A stretch of 64,000 nt of DNA, from positions 372,001-436,000 of the forward strand of contig JAOPKE010000002.1 in the NCBI GenBank assembly GCA_025517465.1, given 5' to 3'. Shown here in pieces: positions 1-8,240 of this stretch (the first letter of the stretch is position 1; every line of letters begins with the position of its first letter). This DNA comes from Halobacteria archaeon HArc-gm2 (lineage in GTDB: Archaea; Halobacteriota; Halobacteria; Halobacteriales; Haloarculaceae). A program made the translations under genes and the position numbers. A model generated the notes under the pieces. The model had not been told where the DNA came from. It searched no databases and worked only from the letters and a program-made list of their open reading frames with translations.

Positions 1-315
1 GTCGACGCCGCCGGCACCGTTGGTCGCGTCGAATCCGCCAGCCCCGCCGTCGTCGAACGGGTCGTCGTCGGTCGCGTCCGACGGCTGGTCCACCTCGCTC
101 TCGATGCGGGCCTGTGCCGCCGCGAAGGCGTCCTCCGCCGCGTCGTCGAGATCGCGATCCGACGGCCCGGCCGCCGTCGTTCCGTCACGCGCCCCCGCGT
201 CGCTCGTCGTCCCGCCGTTCGTCGAGTCGTCCGTCGACTCGCTCTCGTCGACGTCTCCGTCGTCGCCGCTGACGGCGCGTTCGAACCAGTCGTCGTCGGA
301 GGACTCCTCACTCAT
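1..315 (-). CDS. N-terminal part of an unidentified acidic protein
   Basis: Only the first 105 codons lie in the window. The ATG is at 315 on the minus strand and the frame stays open to the left edge. The visible part starts MSEESSDDDWFERAVSGDD, is rich in Asp, Glu, Ser and Thr, and becomes Gly/Asn-rich near the edge, so no folded domain can be seen. It is divergent from the NAD kinase gene with about 150 bp between them. Haloarchaea place such acidic, disordered segments in front of many kinds of domain, so the product cannot be named from this piece. Confidence 0.6.
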   Translation of the reverse strand, partial: MSEESSDDDWFERAVSGDDGDVDESESTDDSTNGGTTSDAGARDGTTAAGPSDRDLDDAAEDAFAAAQARIESEVDQPSDATDDDPFDDGGAGGFDATNGAGGVD

Positions 316-468
316 CTGTGATCCGGGCCCCGCCAGCGAGCCGTTGGGAGGTAACTCGCGTCGGGACAGATTAACCTTACCCGCCGCGTTCGCGTTCCTG
401 ATAATTCCGTCGCGGCTCGCGGCCGCCCGTGGACGGGTTTATGTGGACCCCGCCGAAAGCCCGAGGCA

Positions 469-1338
469 ATGAAGGTCGGCATCGTCGCCCAGCGGGACAA
501 CCGCCGGGCCACGTCTCTCGCCGGGCGCCTCGGCGTGCGACTCCGTTCGGCGGACGCGACCGTCGTGTTCGACGAGACGACAGCGGCCACGCTCGACGGC
601 ACCGACGGCGACGACGGCGAGTGGGCGGCGGCGAACGAATCGCCAACCGGCGTCGACGTCGACGAGATGGCGTCGTGCGACCTGGTAGTGAGTATCGGCG
701 GCGACGGCACGTTCCTGTACGCCGCCCGCGGCGCGGGGTCGACGCCCATCGTCGGTGTCAACCTCGGCGAAGTCGGGTTCCTGAACGCTGTCTCGCCCAG
801 CGAGGCCATCGACGCCGTCCTCGAGGAGGTCCGCCACTGCCGGGAGAACGGCGGGCCGCGGACGACTGACTTGGCGCGCATCGCCGCCAGCGGCGCGGAC
901 TGGTCGCTATCGCCCGCCATCAACGAGGTCGTCGTCCACGGCCCGCGCCGGGGACACGGCGGCGGCGCGGAGTTCGAAGTGCGCGTCGACGGGTCACTGT
1001 ACACCAGCGGCCACGCCGACGGCGTGCTCGTGGCGACGCCGACCGGGTCGACGGCGTACAACCTCAGCGAGGACGGGCCGCTCGTCCACCCTGGCGTCGA
1101 CGGACTGGTCGTCTCCGAGATGGCCGGCGAGGAGTCGATGCCGCCGCTCGTCGTCGGTGCCGACAGCGAGGTGACGGTACGAATCGAGGGCGCAGAATCC
1201 GGGGTCGTCGTCAGCGACGGGCGCGCGCGACAGCGGGTCGACCCGCCGGAACTGGTGACGCTCACGCGGGCGGACGTCCCGGTGCGGATCGCCGGGCCGC
1301 CACGGGACTTCTTCGGTGCGCTCGGGAAACTGGCCTAA
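469..1338 (+). CDS. nadK: NAD kinase
   Basis: Cytoplasmic enzyme phosphorylating NAD to NADP. The 289-aa product has the family signature [11 protein letters not shown] near residues 77-87, the conserved NEVVVH segment, and the [20 protein letters not shown] block that forms the nucleotide pocket. Length is close to the usual 270-300 aa. A TATA-like box (gtttatg, about 438-444) lies about 27 bp before the ATG, so the transcript is probably leaderless. An acidic insert between residues about 40 and 60 ([19 protein letters not shown]) looks like a halophile-specific loop. The stop overlaps the stop of the convergent downstream gene. Confidence 0.95.
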   Translation: MKVGIVAQRDNRRATSLAGRLGVRLRSADATVVFDETTAATLDGTDGDDGEWAAANESPTGVDVDEMASCDLVVSIGGDGTFLYAARGAGSTPIVGVNLGEVGFLNAVSPSEAIDAVLEEVRHCRENGGPRTTDLARIAASGADWSLSPAINEVVVHGPRRGHGGGAEFEVRVDGSLYTSGHADGVLVATPTGSTAYNLSEDGPLVHPGVDGLVVSEMAGEESMPPLVVGADSEVTVRIEGAESGVVVSDGRARQRVDPPELVTLTRADVPVRIAGPPRDFFGALGKLA

Positions 1339-1622
1339 CGACGGCCGATGGCGAAGATGACGGGCGCCATGACGAGCAGCGCCAGGCCGACGAACTTGTA
1401 CATCGCCACGCTCTGGAGGAGGCTCCCGCCTTTCGGCTCGAGCATGTTGCCGGGCAGGACGACGAACAGGAGCCCGAACGTGAGCAGGTGGAGCCCGAAC
1501 AGCTTGTTCGAACGCTGGACGAGGATCCCGATGGCACCGAGTACGGCGACGAGCAGGAGAACGTCACCGATGTTGTAGTTAAACAGGAAGCTGTCGACGA
1601 CTTGCAGCGGTAACGCGAGCAT
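1335..1622 (-). CDS. small membrane protein, conserved hypothetical
   Basis: A 95-aa protein with about three hydrophobic helices (residues roughly 18-35, 42-58 and 72-92) and a short positive tail (IGRR). I do not recognise a functional family; similar small membrane proteins are common in haloarchaea. It is convergent with NAD kinase and the two stop codons overlap at 1335-1338. The frame has haloarchaeal codon use and a clear ATG. The role is unknown. Confidence 0.7.
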   Translation of the reverse strand: MLALPLQVVDSFLFNYNIGDVLLLVAVLGAIGILVQRSNKLFGLHLLTFGLLFVVLPGNMLEPKGGSLLQSVAMYKFVGLALLVMAPVIFAIGRR

Positions 1623-1750
1623 CCTTGTCCGAATCTCACGATGGCGGAATCAATAAACTTCCGTTCCGCGCCCGCGCGCTCGGTCGTCGGTGGCCAGGCC
1701 GGCGCGGGAGCAAACACACTTATTAGCTGTCGGCCGTGAAACAACTCATT

Positions 1751-2329
1751 GTGCCGGAGTCATCCGCCGACGCGAGCGTGCTGGTCGTCGACGACGAACG
1801 GGACGTCGCCGACGTCTACGCGCTGCGACTGTCAGACGAGTTCGAGACGCGGACGGCCTACAGCGGCGGGGCAGCCATGGAGTCGCTCGACGACGACGTC
1901 GACGTGGTGTTGCTCGACCGTCACATGCCGGAGATCTCGGGCGACGACGTCCTCGAGGAGATCCGCGCGTGCGACGTCGAGTGCCGGGTGATCATGTTGA
2001 CCGCGGTCGACCCGGACTTCGACATCATCGATATGCCGTTCGACGACTACCTCTGCAAGCCCGTCCAGAAGACCGACCTCGTCGCCGCCATCGACCAGCA
2101 GCTGACGGCCCGTCGCTACGACGAGCGCCTCTCCGACTACCTGAAGGCCACCTCGAAGCTCGCGCTGTTGCAGGGCGAGAAGCGGGTCGAGAGCCTCGAG
2201 GCCAACGAGAAGGTGGCGGCCCTCGAACAGCGGGCCAGCCGCATCAGGGGCGAGATGGACGAAGCGCTCGCGTCGTTCGACGACATCGACGCCGCGTTCA
2301 AGGAGATCGGTCGCCACCCCGGCAACTGA
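1751..2329 (+). CDS. response regulator with HalX domain
   Basis: Two-component receiver of the haloarchaeal HalX type. The receiver domain covers about residues 9-125, with acidic pair D14-D15, phospho-acceptor D56 (in VVLLDRHMPE), T84 and the conserved lysine K103 (LCKPV). The C-terminal 75 residues form the HalX helical domain (RYDERLSDYLKATSKLALL onward, coiled-coil-like). There is no DNA-binding domain, so output is probably by protein contact. I chose the GTG at 1751 because a TATA-like box (cttatta, about 1719-1725) lies 27 bp upstream, giving a leaderless start; another in-frame GTG at 1736 would add five residues. Confidence 0.88.
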   Translation: MPESSADASVLVVDDERDVADVYALRLSDEFETRTAYSGGAAMESLDDDVDVVLLDRHMPEISGDDVLEEIRACDVECRVIMLTAVDPDFDIIDMPFDDYLCKPVQKTDLVAAIDQQLTARRYDERLSDYLKATSKLALLQGEKRVESLEANEKVAALEQRASRIRGEMDEALASFDDIDAAFKEIGRHPGN

Positions 2330-2357
2330 CGACCGTCACCGCGGCGACTGACTGCCG

Positions 2358-3113
2358 TTATTCCTCTCGGTCGATCCGTGTGTAGATGACGTAGCCGTCG
2401 GCGCCGCCGCTGGCGGTCCGCACCCGGAACCGTTCTGGCCCCGACGGCGTCCGGCAGGCCAGCGACTCCTCGACCGGGTCACCGCCGGCGACGGCGTCGA
2501 CGACGGCTTCGACCGCCGGATCGTCCTCTTCCTCGGCCATCAGTGACTCGTCGAGCGGCGTCTCGCTGAGGGCGTCGGCCGGCACGTCGAACGTCTCGGC
2601 GAAGGCGTCGTTGGCCGCGAGGACGACCGGTCCGTGGCCCCGGTCGGCGACGTACAGCACCGGATCCGGGTGGTCGTCGAACAGGTCGGCGGGCCGGGGC
2701 GAGGGCGAGTCGTCCGTCTCCATGTCGACGGTCATCGACTCCGACTGGTCGACGTCCTCGCCCCGGGCCTCGGCGGCCAGGAGGTTCGAGACGACGCCGA
2801 TGCCACCGCCGAGCGCGATGCCTAGCCCGATGGCGCCCTGGGCCGCGAGCGGGAATCCGGCGATCAGGAAGGTCGCAGCGTAGCCGACCCCGGCGCCCAG
2901 TAGCGACCCGCCGACCAGCCAGCCGACGAGCCACGTGAGCCCTCGCTTTTCACGCACGTCACCGAGAAAGAGGAGCGACGCCGCCACGGCGAGGCCGTCC
3001 CCGGTCGTGGTGGCGACCAGCGCGCTGGCGACGGCGCCGACCCCCCAGGCGACCGCGAGCTGACGCCCCCACGGCATCCGTTCGCGTTCGCTGTCGTGAC
3101 CCCTTTGTTTCAT
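2358..3113 (-). CDS. membrane protein with C-terminal PAS-like domain
   Basis: 251 aa. The N-terminal half is hydrophobic, with about four helices between residues 18 and 115 (for example LTWLVGWLVGGSLLGAGVGY). An acidic linker follows, then a PAS-like fold from about residue 142 (DLFDDHPDPVLYVADRG..., FAETFDVPADAL, ending GADGYVIYTRIDREE). It probably senses a small ligand or redox state at the membrane, but no kinase, GGDEF or HTH output is attached. The first ATG is at 3113; M13 (3077) is an alternative start nearer the first helix. It is convergent with the HalX regulator 28 bp away, so the two could be functionally linked, though nothing proves it. Confidence 0.75.
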   Translation of the reverse strand: MKQRGHDSERERMPWGRQLAVAWGVGAVASALVATTTGDGLAVAASLLFLGDVREKRGLTWLVGWLVGGSLLGAGVGYAATFLIAGFPLAAQGAIGLGIALGGGIGVVSNLLAAEARGEDVDQSESMTVDMETDDSPSPRPADLFDDHPDPVLYVADRGHGPVVLAANDAFAETFDVPADALSETPLDESLMAEEEDDPAVEAVVDAVAGGDPVEESLACRTPSGPERFRVRTASGGADGYVIYTRIDREE

Positions 3114-3209
3114 CGTATCTGGCTTCTGGATGGCCCGCGGTATAACTGTACCTCACCCGGCCGACGCGTCTCGGGGCCGCCTCCCGGTGCCATCGTGCAC
3201 GCCGGTCCG

Positions 3210-3830
3210 TCAGGCCAACAGGCGCGATTCGATATAGGCGTTGACCTCGTCGGCGACCGCTTCGTGGTCGTGGGCGTCCCCCGTCGTTCGTCGAAAGATG
3301 TTGCCGGCCAGAACGGTGGCGATGAACGTGGCGGCAGCCTCCGGATCGACGGGTTCGAACTCGCCCTGTTCGATCCCGGCGCGAACGATCTCCGAGAGCT
3401 GGTCGGCGAAGATCTCGTCCGCCTCGGTGAACTTCTCGAGGATCGTGTCGTCGCGGACTGCCTGTGCTCGCAGTTCGACGTATGTTCCCACGATCTGGAG
3501 GACCTCCTCGGGTGGGTGGTCGCCGACGTTGGGGTCCAGGCCGACGAGCAGTTCGACGAAGGTACGGAGGTTCTCGACCGGGTCGTCGCCGGATTCGAGC
3601 GAGAAGATCCGTATAAATTCCTCCAGCGTGAAATCCACGAAAGCAGTGAGCAGGTCGTCTTTGCCGTCGTAGTGGTGATAAAACGTGGATTTACTCAGAT
3701 CGGCCTCATCGGCGATCCGCTGGATCGAGAGGCCGGCGTACCCGTATTCGCGCAAGGCGAGGTACGTCGCGCGCATGATCGCCTCCCGTGAGTCTACCGG
3801 TTCGCCCACGAAGGGGAGGTCCTCGTCCAT
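3210..3830 (-). CDS. TetR/AcrR family transcriptional regulator
   Basis: About 206 aa, a typical TetR length. The N-terminal helix-turn-helix covers roughly residues 12-60 (YAGLSIQRIADEADLSKSTFYHHYDGKDDLL), followed by a divergent helical ligand-binding domain. I prefer the ATG at 3830 (MDEDLPFVGEP) because the upstream in-frame extension to 3881 would run over an operator-like palindrome at 3832-3851. The gene is divergent from an exported protein plus MMPL-type transporter operon, and two matching palindromes lie in the shared intergenic region. By family analogy it should repress that operon and itself until an effector binds. Confidence 0.92.
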   Translation of the reverse strand: MDEDLPFVGEPVDSREAIMRATYLALREYGYAGLSIQRIADEADLSKSTFYHHYDGKDDLLTAFVDFTLEEFIRIFSLESGDDPVENLRTFVELLVGLDPNVGDHPPEEVLQIVGTYVELRAQAVRDDTILEKFTEADEIFADQLSEIVRAGIEQGEFEPVDPEAAATFIATVLAGNIFRRTTGDAHDHEAVADEVNAYIESRLLA

Positions 3831-3831
3831 A

Positions 3832-3851
3832 CCGAACGAATATTCGGTCGG
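3832..3851. promoter_or_regulatory. putative TetR operator, site 1
   Basis: A 20-bp palindrome with one mismatched pair, centred on CGAATATTCG (3837-3846) and extending to CCGA...TCGG. It lies immediately before the TetR start codon. It matches site 2 in the form CGAnCGAAnnTTCGnTCG, with centres 74 bp apart. Autoregulation of the TetR gene is the natural inference. Confidence 0.6.
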
Positions 3852-3906
3852 GGCAAAAGGGTCTTTCGGCCCGAACGGCACCGGTCAGAGTCGATAGTTT
3901 GATAAG

Positions 3907-3924
3907 CGACCGAACGTTCGTTCG
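3907..3924. promoter_or_regulatory. putative TetR operator, site 2
   Basis: An 18-bp palindrome with one mismatched pair, centred on CGAACGTTCG (3911-3920), of the same CGAnCGAAnnTTCGnTCG form as site 1. It sits just downstream of a TATA-like stretch (gtttgataag, about 3897-3906), so a bound repressor would block transcription of the efflux operon. Confidence 0.6.
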
Positions 3925-3927
3925 AGT

Positions 3928-4074
3928 ATGGAAAGACGGACGGGTCTCCAGACAGCCGGTGACTCGCGAGCTATCTCTTCCGCCCACCGAACCCGGCCGT
4001 TCCGCAGCGTGCCGAAACCGACGCCGGTCCGGTCCAGCGACCGGCGACCCACCTACCGAGTGACTATCCAATGA
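3928..4074 (+). other. possible leader ORF overlapping the efflux operon start
   Basis: An open frame of 48 codons starts at an ATG about 27 bp after a TATA-like box and ends in a TGA overlapping the next gene's start (ATGA at 4071-4074). The geometry fits a leaderless, translationally coupled leader peptide. Against this, the product (MERRTGLQTAGDSRAISSAH...) is Arg-rich and basic, unlike haloarchaeal proteins, and shows no known motif. It may simply be a 5' untranslated region. Confidence 0.25.
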
Positions 4075-5654
4075 AACGACGCCTCCAGATCGCGATCGCG
4101 ATCGTCGTATTGCTCTCCGTCCCCGGCTTCGCCATGGCCGCAGTAACCGGAAGTCCGGATCTGAGCGTTCACATATCAGACAACAGCCTCGTCCCCGGTG
4201 AGGAGACGACACTCGACGTCGTTCTTCTCAACGAAGGGGAAGTGGAGTCCGGTTCGGCCACCAACCCCTCGCTAGCCAGCGAAGTAACGACTGCTAAAGG
4301 TGTGACGGTGGCGTTAAACAGCGACGACGCCCCCTTCGAGGTTAAGACCAGTCGCCAACCTGTCGGAAACGTCCCGGAGGGCACCTCGCCACCAGTATCG
4401 TTCCGGGTGGTCGTCCCTGAAGACGCCGAGTCTGGCACGTACCGAATCCCTGTCCGAATCGGGTACAGCTATACCGATTATATCTCCGAAGGCGACACGA
4501 ACAGGGATCAGAGCGACGTGCGTCGTACCGAGCACGTCTCGGTCACCGTCGAGGACCGCGCGCGTTTCGACGTCGTCAACGTCTCCTCCGACGTCGGCGT
4601 CGGCTCGTCGGGCACCGTCTCGGTTACCGTCGAGAACGACGGATCGATGACCGCGCGCGAGACCCAGCTCTCGCTGGCGTCGTCGAGTGCGGATCTTACC
4701 TTCGGCGGCGCACAGGAGGGGACCCGCTCGGCAGGGCGGATGGAACCCGGCGAGCAGCGCACGCTCAACTACAGCGTCGCGGCGAGCGCCGACGCAGACA
4801 CGTCGTCGTACCCGCTGACGCTCACGGCCGACTACAAGGACGGCGACGGCCAGCAGTACACGACGAGCGGGACGCGACTGACCGTTACGCCCGAACCCGA
4901 ACAGACCTTCGCCGTCGGCCAGGTCGAATCGACGCTCGCGGTCGGTGACGACGGGGAACTGTCCGGCGTCCTGACCAACACCGGGCCGAGTGACGCCGAC
5001 GACGTCGTCCTGACGTGGGCGAGCGAGCAACAGAACGTCAACCCGACCGAGACGGAGTACGCCATCGGTGCCCTCGAAGCCGGCGAGTCCGCCGAGTTCG
5101 AGTTCGACGTCGAGGTCAGCGACGCCGCCCGGAGCGGCCCGCGCCAGTTCTCGCTCGTCGCCGAGTTCGAGAACGACCAGGGCGACGACCGAACCACCGA
5201 CCCGCTCACCGTGCGACAGGAGGTCGCCGACGCGAGCGACGAGTTCGAGGTCGACATCGTCAACGCGAACGTCTCGGCAGGGGGCAGTTCCACGATCGAA
5301 CTGGAGCTGACGAACACCGCCGGCGAGGAGTTGACCGACATCTCCGCCGCGCTGTTCGCCGACTCGCCCATCTCGGCCGACGACGACGAGGAGTACGTCC
5401 AGTCGCTGGAGCCGGGCGAGTCCGAGACGCTCGTCTTCGGCATCAGCGCGGGCGGCGGCGCGCTCGAGAAGGAGTACCCGCTGTCGATGGACTTCCAGTA
5501 CGACGAACCCGACGGCGACACGGTGACCTCCGATACGTACCGGGTGCCGGTGCAGGTGACCACGCCCGACGGCGGCGGGTCCCCGCTGGCGCTCATCGGC
5601 GGCGCCGTCCTGCTCGTCATCGTCGCCGTCGGAGCCTTCATGCGGTTCCGATAG
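4071..5654 (+). CDS. exported membrane-anchored protein with CARDB-like repeats, partner of RND transporter
   Basis: 527 aa. It has a Sec signal peptide (MKRRLQIAIAIVVLLSVPGFAMA), several extracellular beta-sandwich repeats rich in phrases such as VSVTVENDGSMTAR, GVLTNTGPSDADDV and IELELTNTAGEELTD (CARDB / COG1361-like), and one C-terminal membrane helix (PLALIGGAVLLVIVAVGAF) with a short basic tail. The bulk is therefore outside the cell, anchored at the C terminus. Its stop directly abuts the start of the MMPL transporter, so the two are co-transcribed. It probably acts as an accessory or periplasm-like adaptor for the transporter; the substrate is unknown. Confidence 0.85.
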   Translation: MKRRLQIAIAIVVLLSVPGFAMAAVTGSPDLSVHISDNSLVPGEETTLDVVLLNEGEVESGSATNPSLASEVTTAKGVTVALNSDDAPFEVKTSRQPVGNVPEGTSPPVSFRVVVPEDAESGTYRIPVRIGYSYTDYISEGDTNRDQSDVRRTEHVSVTVEDRARFDVVNVSSDVGVGSSGTVSVTVENDGSMTARETQLSLASSSADLTFGGAQEGTRSAGRMEPGEQRTLNYSVAASADADTSSYPLTLTADYKDGDGQQYTTSGTRLTVTPEPEQTFAVGQVESTLAVGDDGELSGVLTNTGPSDADDVVLTWASEQQNVNPTETEYAIGALEAGESAEFEFDVEVSDAARSGPRQFSLVAEFENDQGDDRTTDPLTVRQEVADASDEFEVDIVNANVSAGGSSTIELELTNTAGEELTDISAALFADSPISADDDEEYVQSLEPGESETLVFGISAGGGALEKEYPLSMDFQYDEPDGDTVTSDTYRVPVQVTTPDGGGSPLALIGGAVLLVIVAVGAFMRFR

Positions 5655-8183
5655 ATGGACTACCAGCGCTACATCGAATGGGCGGACGACCGCATCGTCG
5701 AGGACTCACGGACGGTGATCCTCGTCTTTCTCCTCCTGACCAGCGTGTTCGCCGTCGGCCTGGGGAACATCTCCATGGCGGCCGGGACGTCGCAGTTCAC
5801 GACCGGGCTGCCCGCCGAGGAGGCGCTGACGGACATCAATCGGGAGTTCTCGCCCAGTTTCTCGGCCGACACCGGCAACACGCAGCTGATCCAGGAGGGA
5901 ACGAACGTCCTCTCGAAGGACTCCATGTTGCGGATGTTGCGCGCCCAGGAGCGCGTCGAGGACCACGACGAGTTGCGCGTCACCTCGACGAGTAGCGCCG
6001 CGACTATCGTCGCAACCCAGCTGGACCCGGAGGCGACGACCACGTCGGCCCAGATAGACGCCGTCGAGGAAGCGACGCCGACCGAGATAGACCAGGCCGT
6101 TCGCAGTGCCGACGAGCGGAGTCCCCAGTTCTCGGGGCTCGTGAGCAGCGACTTCAACCGGAAGTCGGCGTCGGCGTCGGCGACCATCGGCCTCGTCGTC
6201 CACGAGATCCCGGCCGGTATCTCCGAGGGGTCGGGTCAGGGCGGGTCGAGCCCGCTGACGTCTATCCAGAAACAGGCTGACTTCACGGTGAGTTCGGCCG
6301 GTCAGGGGACGATCATGGTGTTCGGGTCCGGGATGATCGCCGAGGAGTTCTCGAACGTCATCGTCGACTCGCTGCTGATCGTGGTCCCTGCGGCCGTCCT
6401 CTTTATCTTCCTGTTTCTCACCATCGCGTACCGTGACCTGGCGGACCTGGCGCTCGGGCTACTGGCCCTGTTGATCACGATCATCTGGACGTTCGGCTTC
6501 ATGGGCCTGGCCGGCATCGCCTTTAGCCAGATGCTCATCGCGGTGCCGCCGCTGTTGCTCGCGGTCGGTATCGACTTCGGTATCCACGCCGTCAACCGCT
6601 ACCGCGAGGAGCAGGTCCAGGGGATCCCACCGGGGCCGGCGATGCGGACGACGACCGACCAGTTGCTAGTGGCCTTCTTCATCGTCACCGGGACGACGGT
6701 GATCGGCTTCCTCTCGAACTTCGCCAGCGACCTCGCACCGATCCAGGACTTCGGGCTCGTCGCGTCGATCGGGATCGTCTTCACCTTCTTCACGTTCGGC
6801 GTCTTCCTGCCGGCCGCGAAGGTCGAACTCGACCGGCTCCGGGTCAGGTATCCGATCCCGACGTTCAGCAGGACCCCGCTGGGCTCCGAGGAGTCCAGGC
6901 TCGGGTCCGTGCTCCGGAGCGGCGTCGTCATCGCCACCAACGCGCCGGCGGTGTTCCTCGTGCTCGTGCTGGTCTCCAGTGCGGGCGTGGGCGTCTACGC
7001 CAGCGACGTCGACACCAGTTTCACCCAGGAGGACTTCCTCCCGCCCGAGGAGACCCCCGACTACCTCCAGCAGCTTCCAGAGCCGTTCAAACCCAGCGAC
7101 TACACCGTCACCGAGCAGCTGAACTTCCTCGAGGACAAGTTCGAGTCGACCCAGGGCAGCCAGTCGACGGTGTACGTCGAGGGGCACCTGCAGCGTGACG
7201 ACGCCCTCGAAGAGATCTATCGCGCGGGCGAGGACCCGCCCGAGAGTTTCGTCCGCCAGGACGGGCGCGCAGAGAGCACGTCCATCGTCACGGTGATCCA
7301 GGACCACGCCGAGCGCGACCCCGAGTTCCGCCGCCTGGTCGACCGAAACGATCGCAACGACAACGGCGTGCCCGACGACAACCTGCGGGAGGTCTACGAC
7401 TACCTGTTCGCGTCGTCTGCCGGCGACCAGGCACGCAACTACCTCACCGAGGACCGCCGGAGCACGCGCGTCGTTTACACCGTCGAGGCCGATGCCGAAC
7501 AGGACGAGGTGACGGCGGACACCCGGCAGGTCGCCGACGACTTCCGGATGACCGCGACGGCGACGGGACAGACGGTCGTGTTCAAGGCCGTCTCCGACGT
7601 GATCCTCGAGTCAGCGCTGGTGAGCCTCGCCCTCGCGCTGGTGGGCGCGACGCTGTTCCTCGTGTTCATCTACTGGGTCGTCGAGGGGTCGCCGCTGCTC
7701 GGCGTGGCCAACATGGTCCCGGTGCTGGTCACGGTCGCCCTGGTCGCGGGGTCGATGCGCTACTTCGGCATCGCGCTCAACGCGATCACCGCGACGATCC
7801 TGGCGATCACCATCGGCCTCGGCGTCGACTACTCCGTCCACGTCACCCACCGGTTCGCCGACGAGCGCGAGCGCCACGACCTGGTCACGGCGCTGGACCT
7901 GACGGTCCGCGGGACGGGCGGGGCACTGCTGGGAAGCATGCTCACGACCGTCTTCGGCATCGGCGTCCTGGCCCTGGCGGTGTTCCCCGCCATCGGCCAG
8001 TTCGGCGTCATCACCGGCATGTCCATCGCGTACGCGTTCTTCGCGTCGATGCTGGTCCTCCCGGCGACGCTCGTGGTGTGGGACGCGATCGTCAACGACG
8101 ACGTCAGCGTCCGCTCGCTGTTCCTCCCGGGCGTCGCGAACAAAATCGACCGCGACGAACCATCGGAACGGACGCGGTCGTGA
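5655..8183 (+). CDS. MMPL/RND-family transporter (HAE3-like)
   Basis: 842 aa with RND architecture: one N-terminal helix (about 20-40), an external domain, a helix cluster (about 205-365), another helix near 425, a second external domain, and a second cluster (about 650-825). Conserved features include GIDFGIHAVNRYREE and the equivalent GLGVDYSVHVTHRFADE in the second half, each with the membrane aspartate expected for proton relay. It exports lipids, hydrophobic compounds or drugs in characterised relatives; the substrate here is unknown. The ATG follows the upstream stop with no gap, indicating translational coupling to the exported protein, and the operon is probably TetR-controlled. Confidence 0.9.
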   Translation: MDYQRYIEWADDRIVEDSRTVILVFLLLTSVFAVGLGNISMAAGTSQFTTGLPAEEALTDINREFSPSFSADTGNTQLIQEGTNVLSKDSMLRMLRAQERVEDHDELRVTSTSSAATIVATQLDPEATTTSAQIDAVEEATPTEIDQAVRSADERSPQFSGLVSSDFNRKSASASATIGLVVHEIPAGISEGSGQGGSSPLTSIQKQADFTVSSAGQGTIMVFGSGMIAEEFSNVIVDSLLIVVPAAVLFIFLFLTIAYRDLADLALGLLALLITIIWTFGFMGLAGIAFSQMLIAVPPLLLAVGIDFGIHAVNRYREEQVQGIPPGPAMRTTTDQLLVAFFIVTGTTVIGFLSNFASDLAPIQDFGLVASIGIVFTFFTFGVFLPAAKVELDRLRVRYPIPTFSRTPLGSEESRLGSVLRSGVVIATNAPAVFLVLVLVSSAGVGVYASDVDTSFTQEDFLPPEETPDYLQQLPEPFKPSDYTVTEQLNFLEDKFESTQGSQSTVYVEGHLQRDDALEEIYRAGEDPPESFVRQDGRAESTSIVTVIQDHAERDPEFRRLVDRNDRNDNGVPDDNLREVYDYLFASSAGDQARNYLTEDRRSTRVVYTVEADAEQDEVTADTRQVADDFRMTATATGQTVVFKAVSDVILESALVSLALALVGATLFLVFIYWVVEGSPLLGVANMVPVLVTVALVAGSMRYFGIALNAITATILAITIGLGVDYSVHVTHRFADERERHDLVTALDLTVRGTGGALLGSMLTTVFGIGVLALAVFPAIGQFGVITGMSIAYAFFASMLVLPATLVVWDAIVNDDVSVRSLFLPGVANKIDRDEPSERTRS

Positions 8184-8240
8184 TCAGACGGCGCACGCGC
8201 ACTCGACCCTTTATGGGTGACCCAGACGGTACATCACGAT

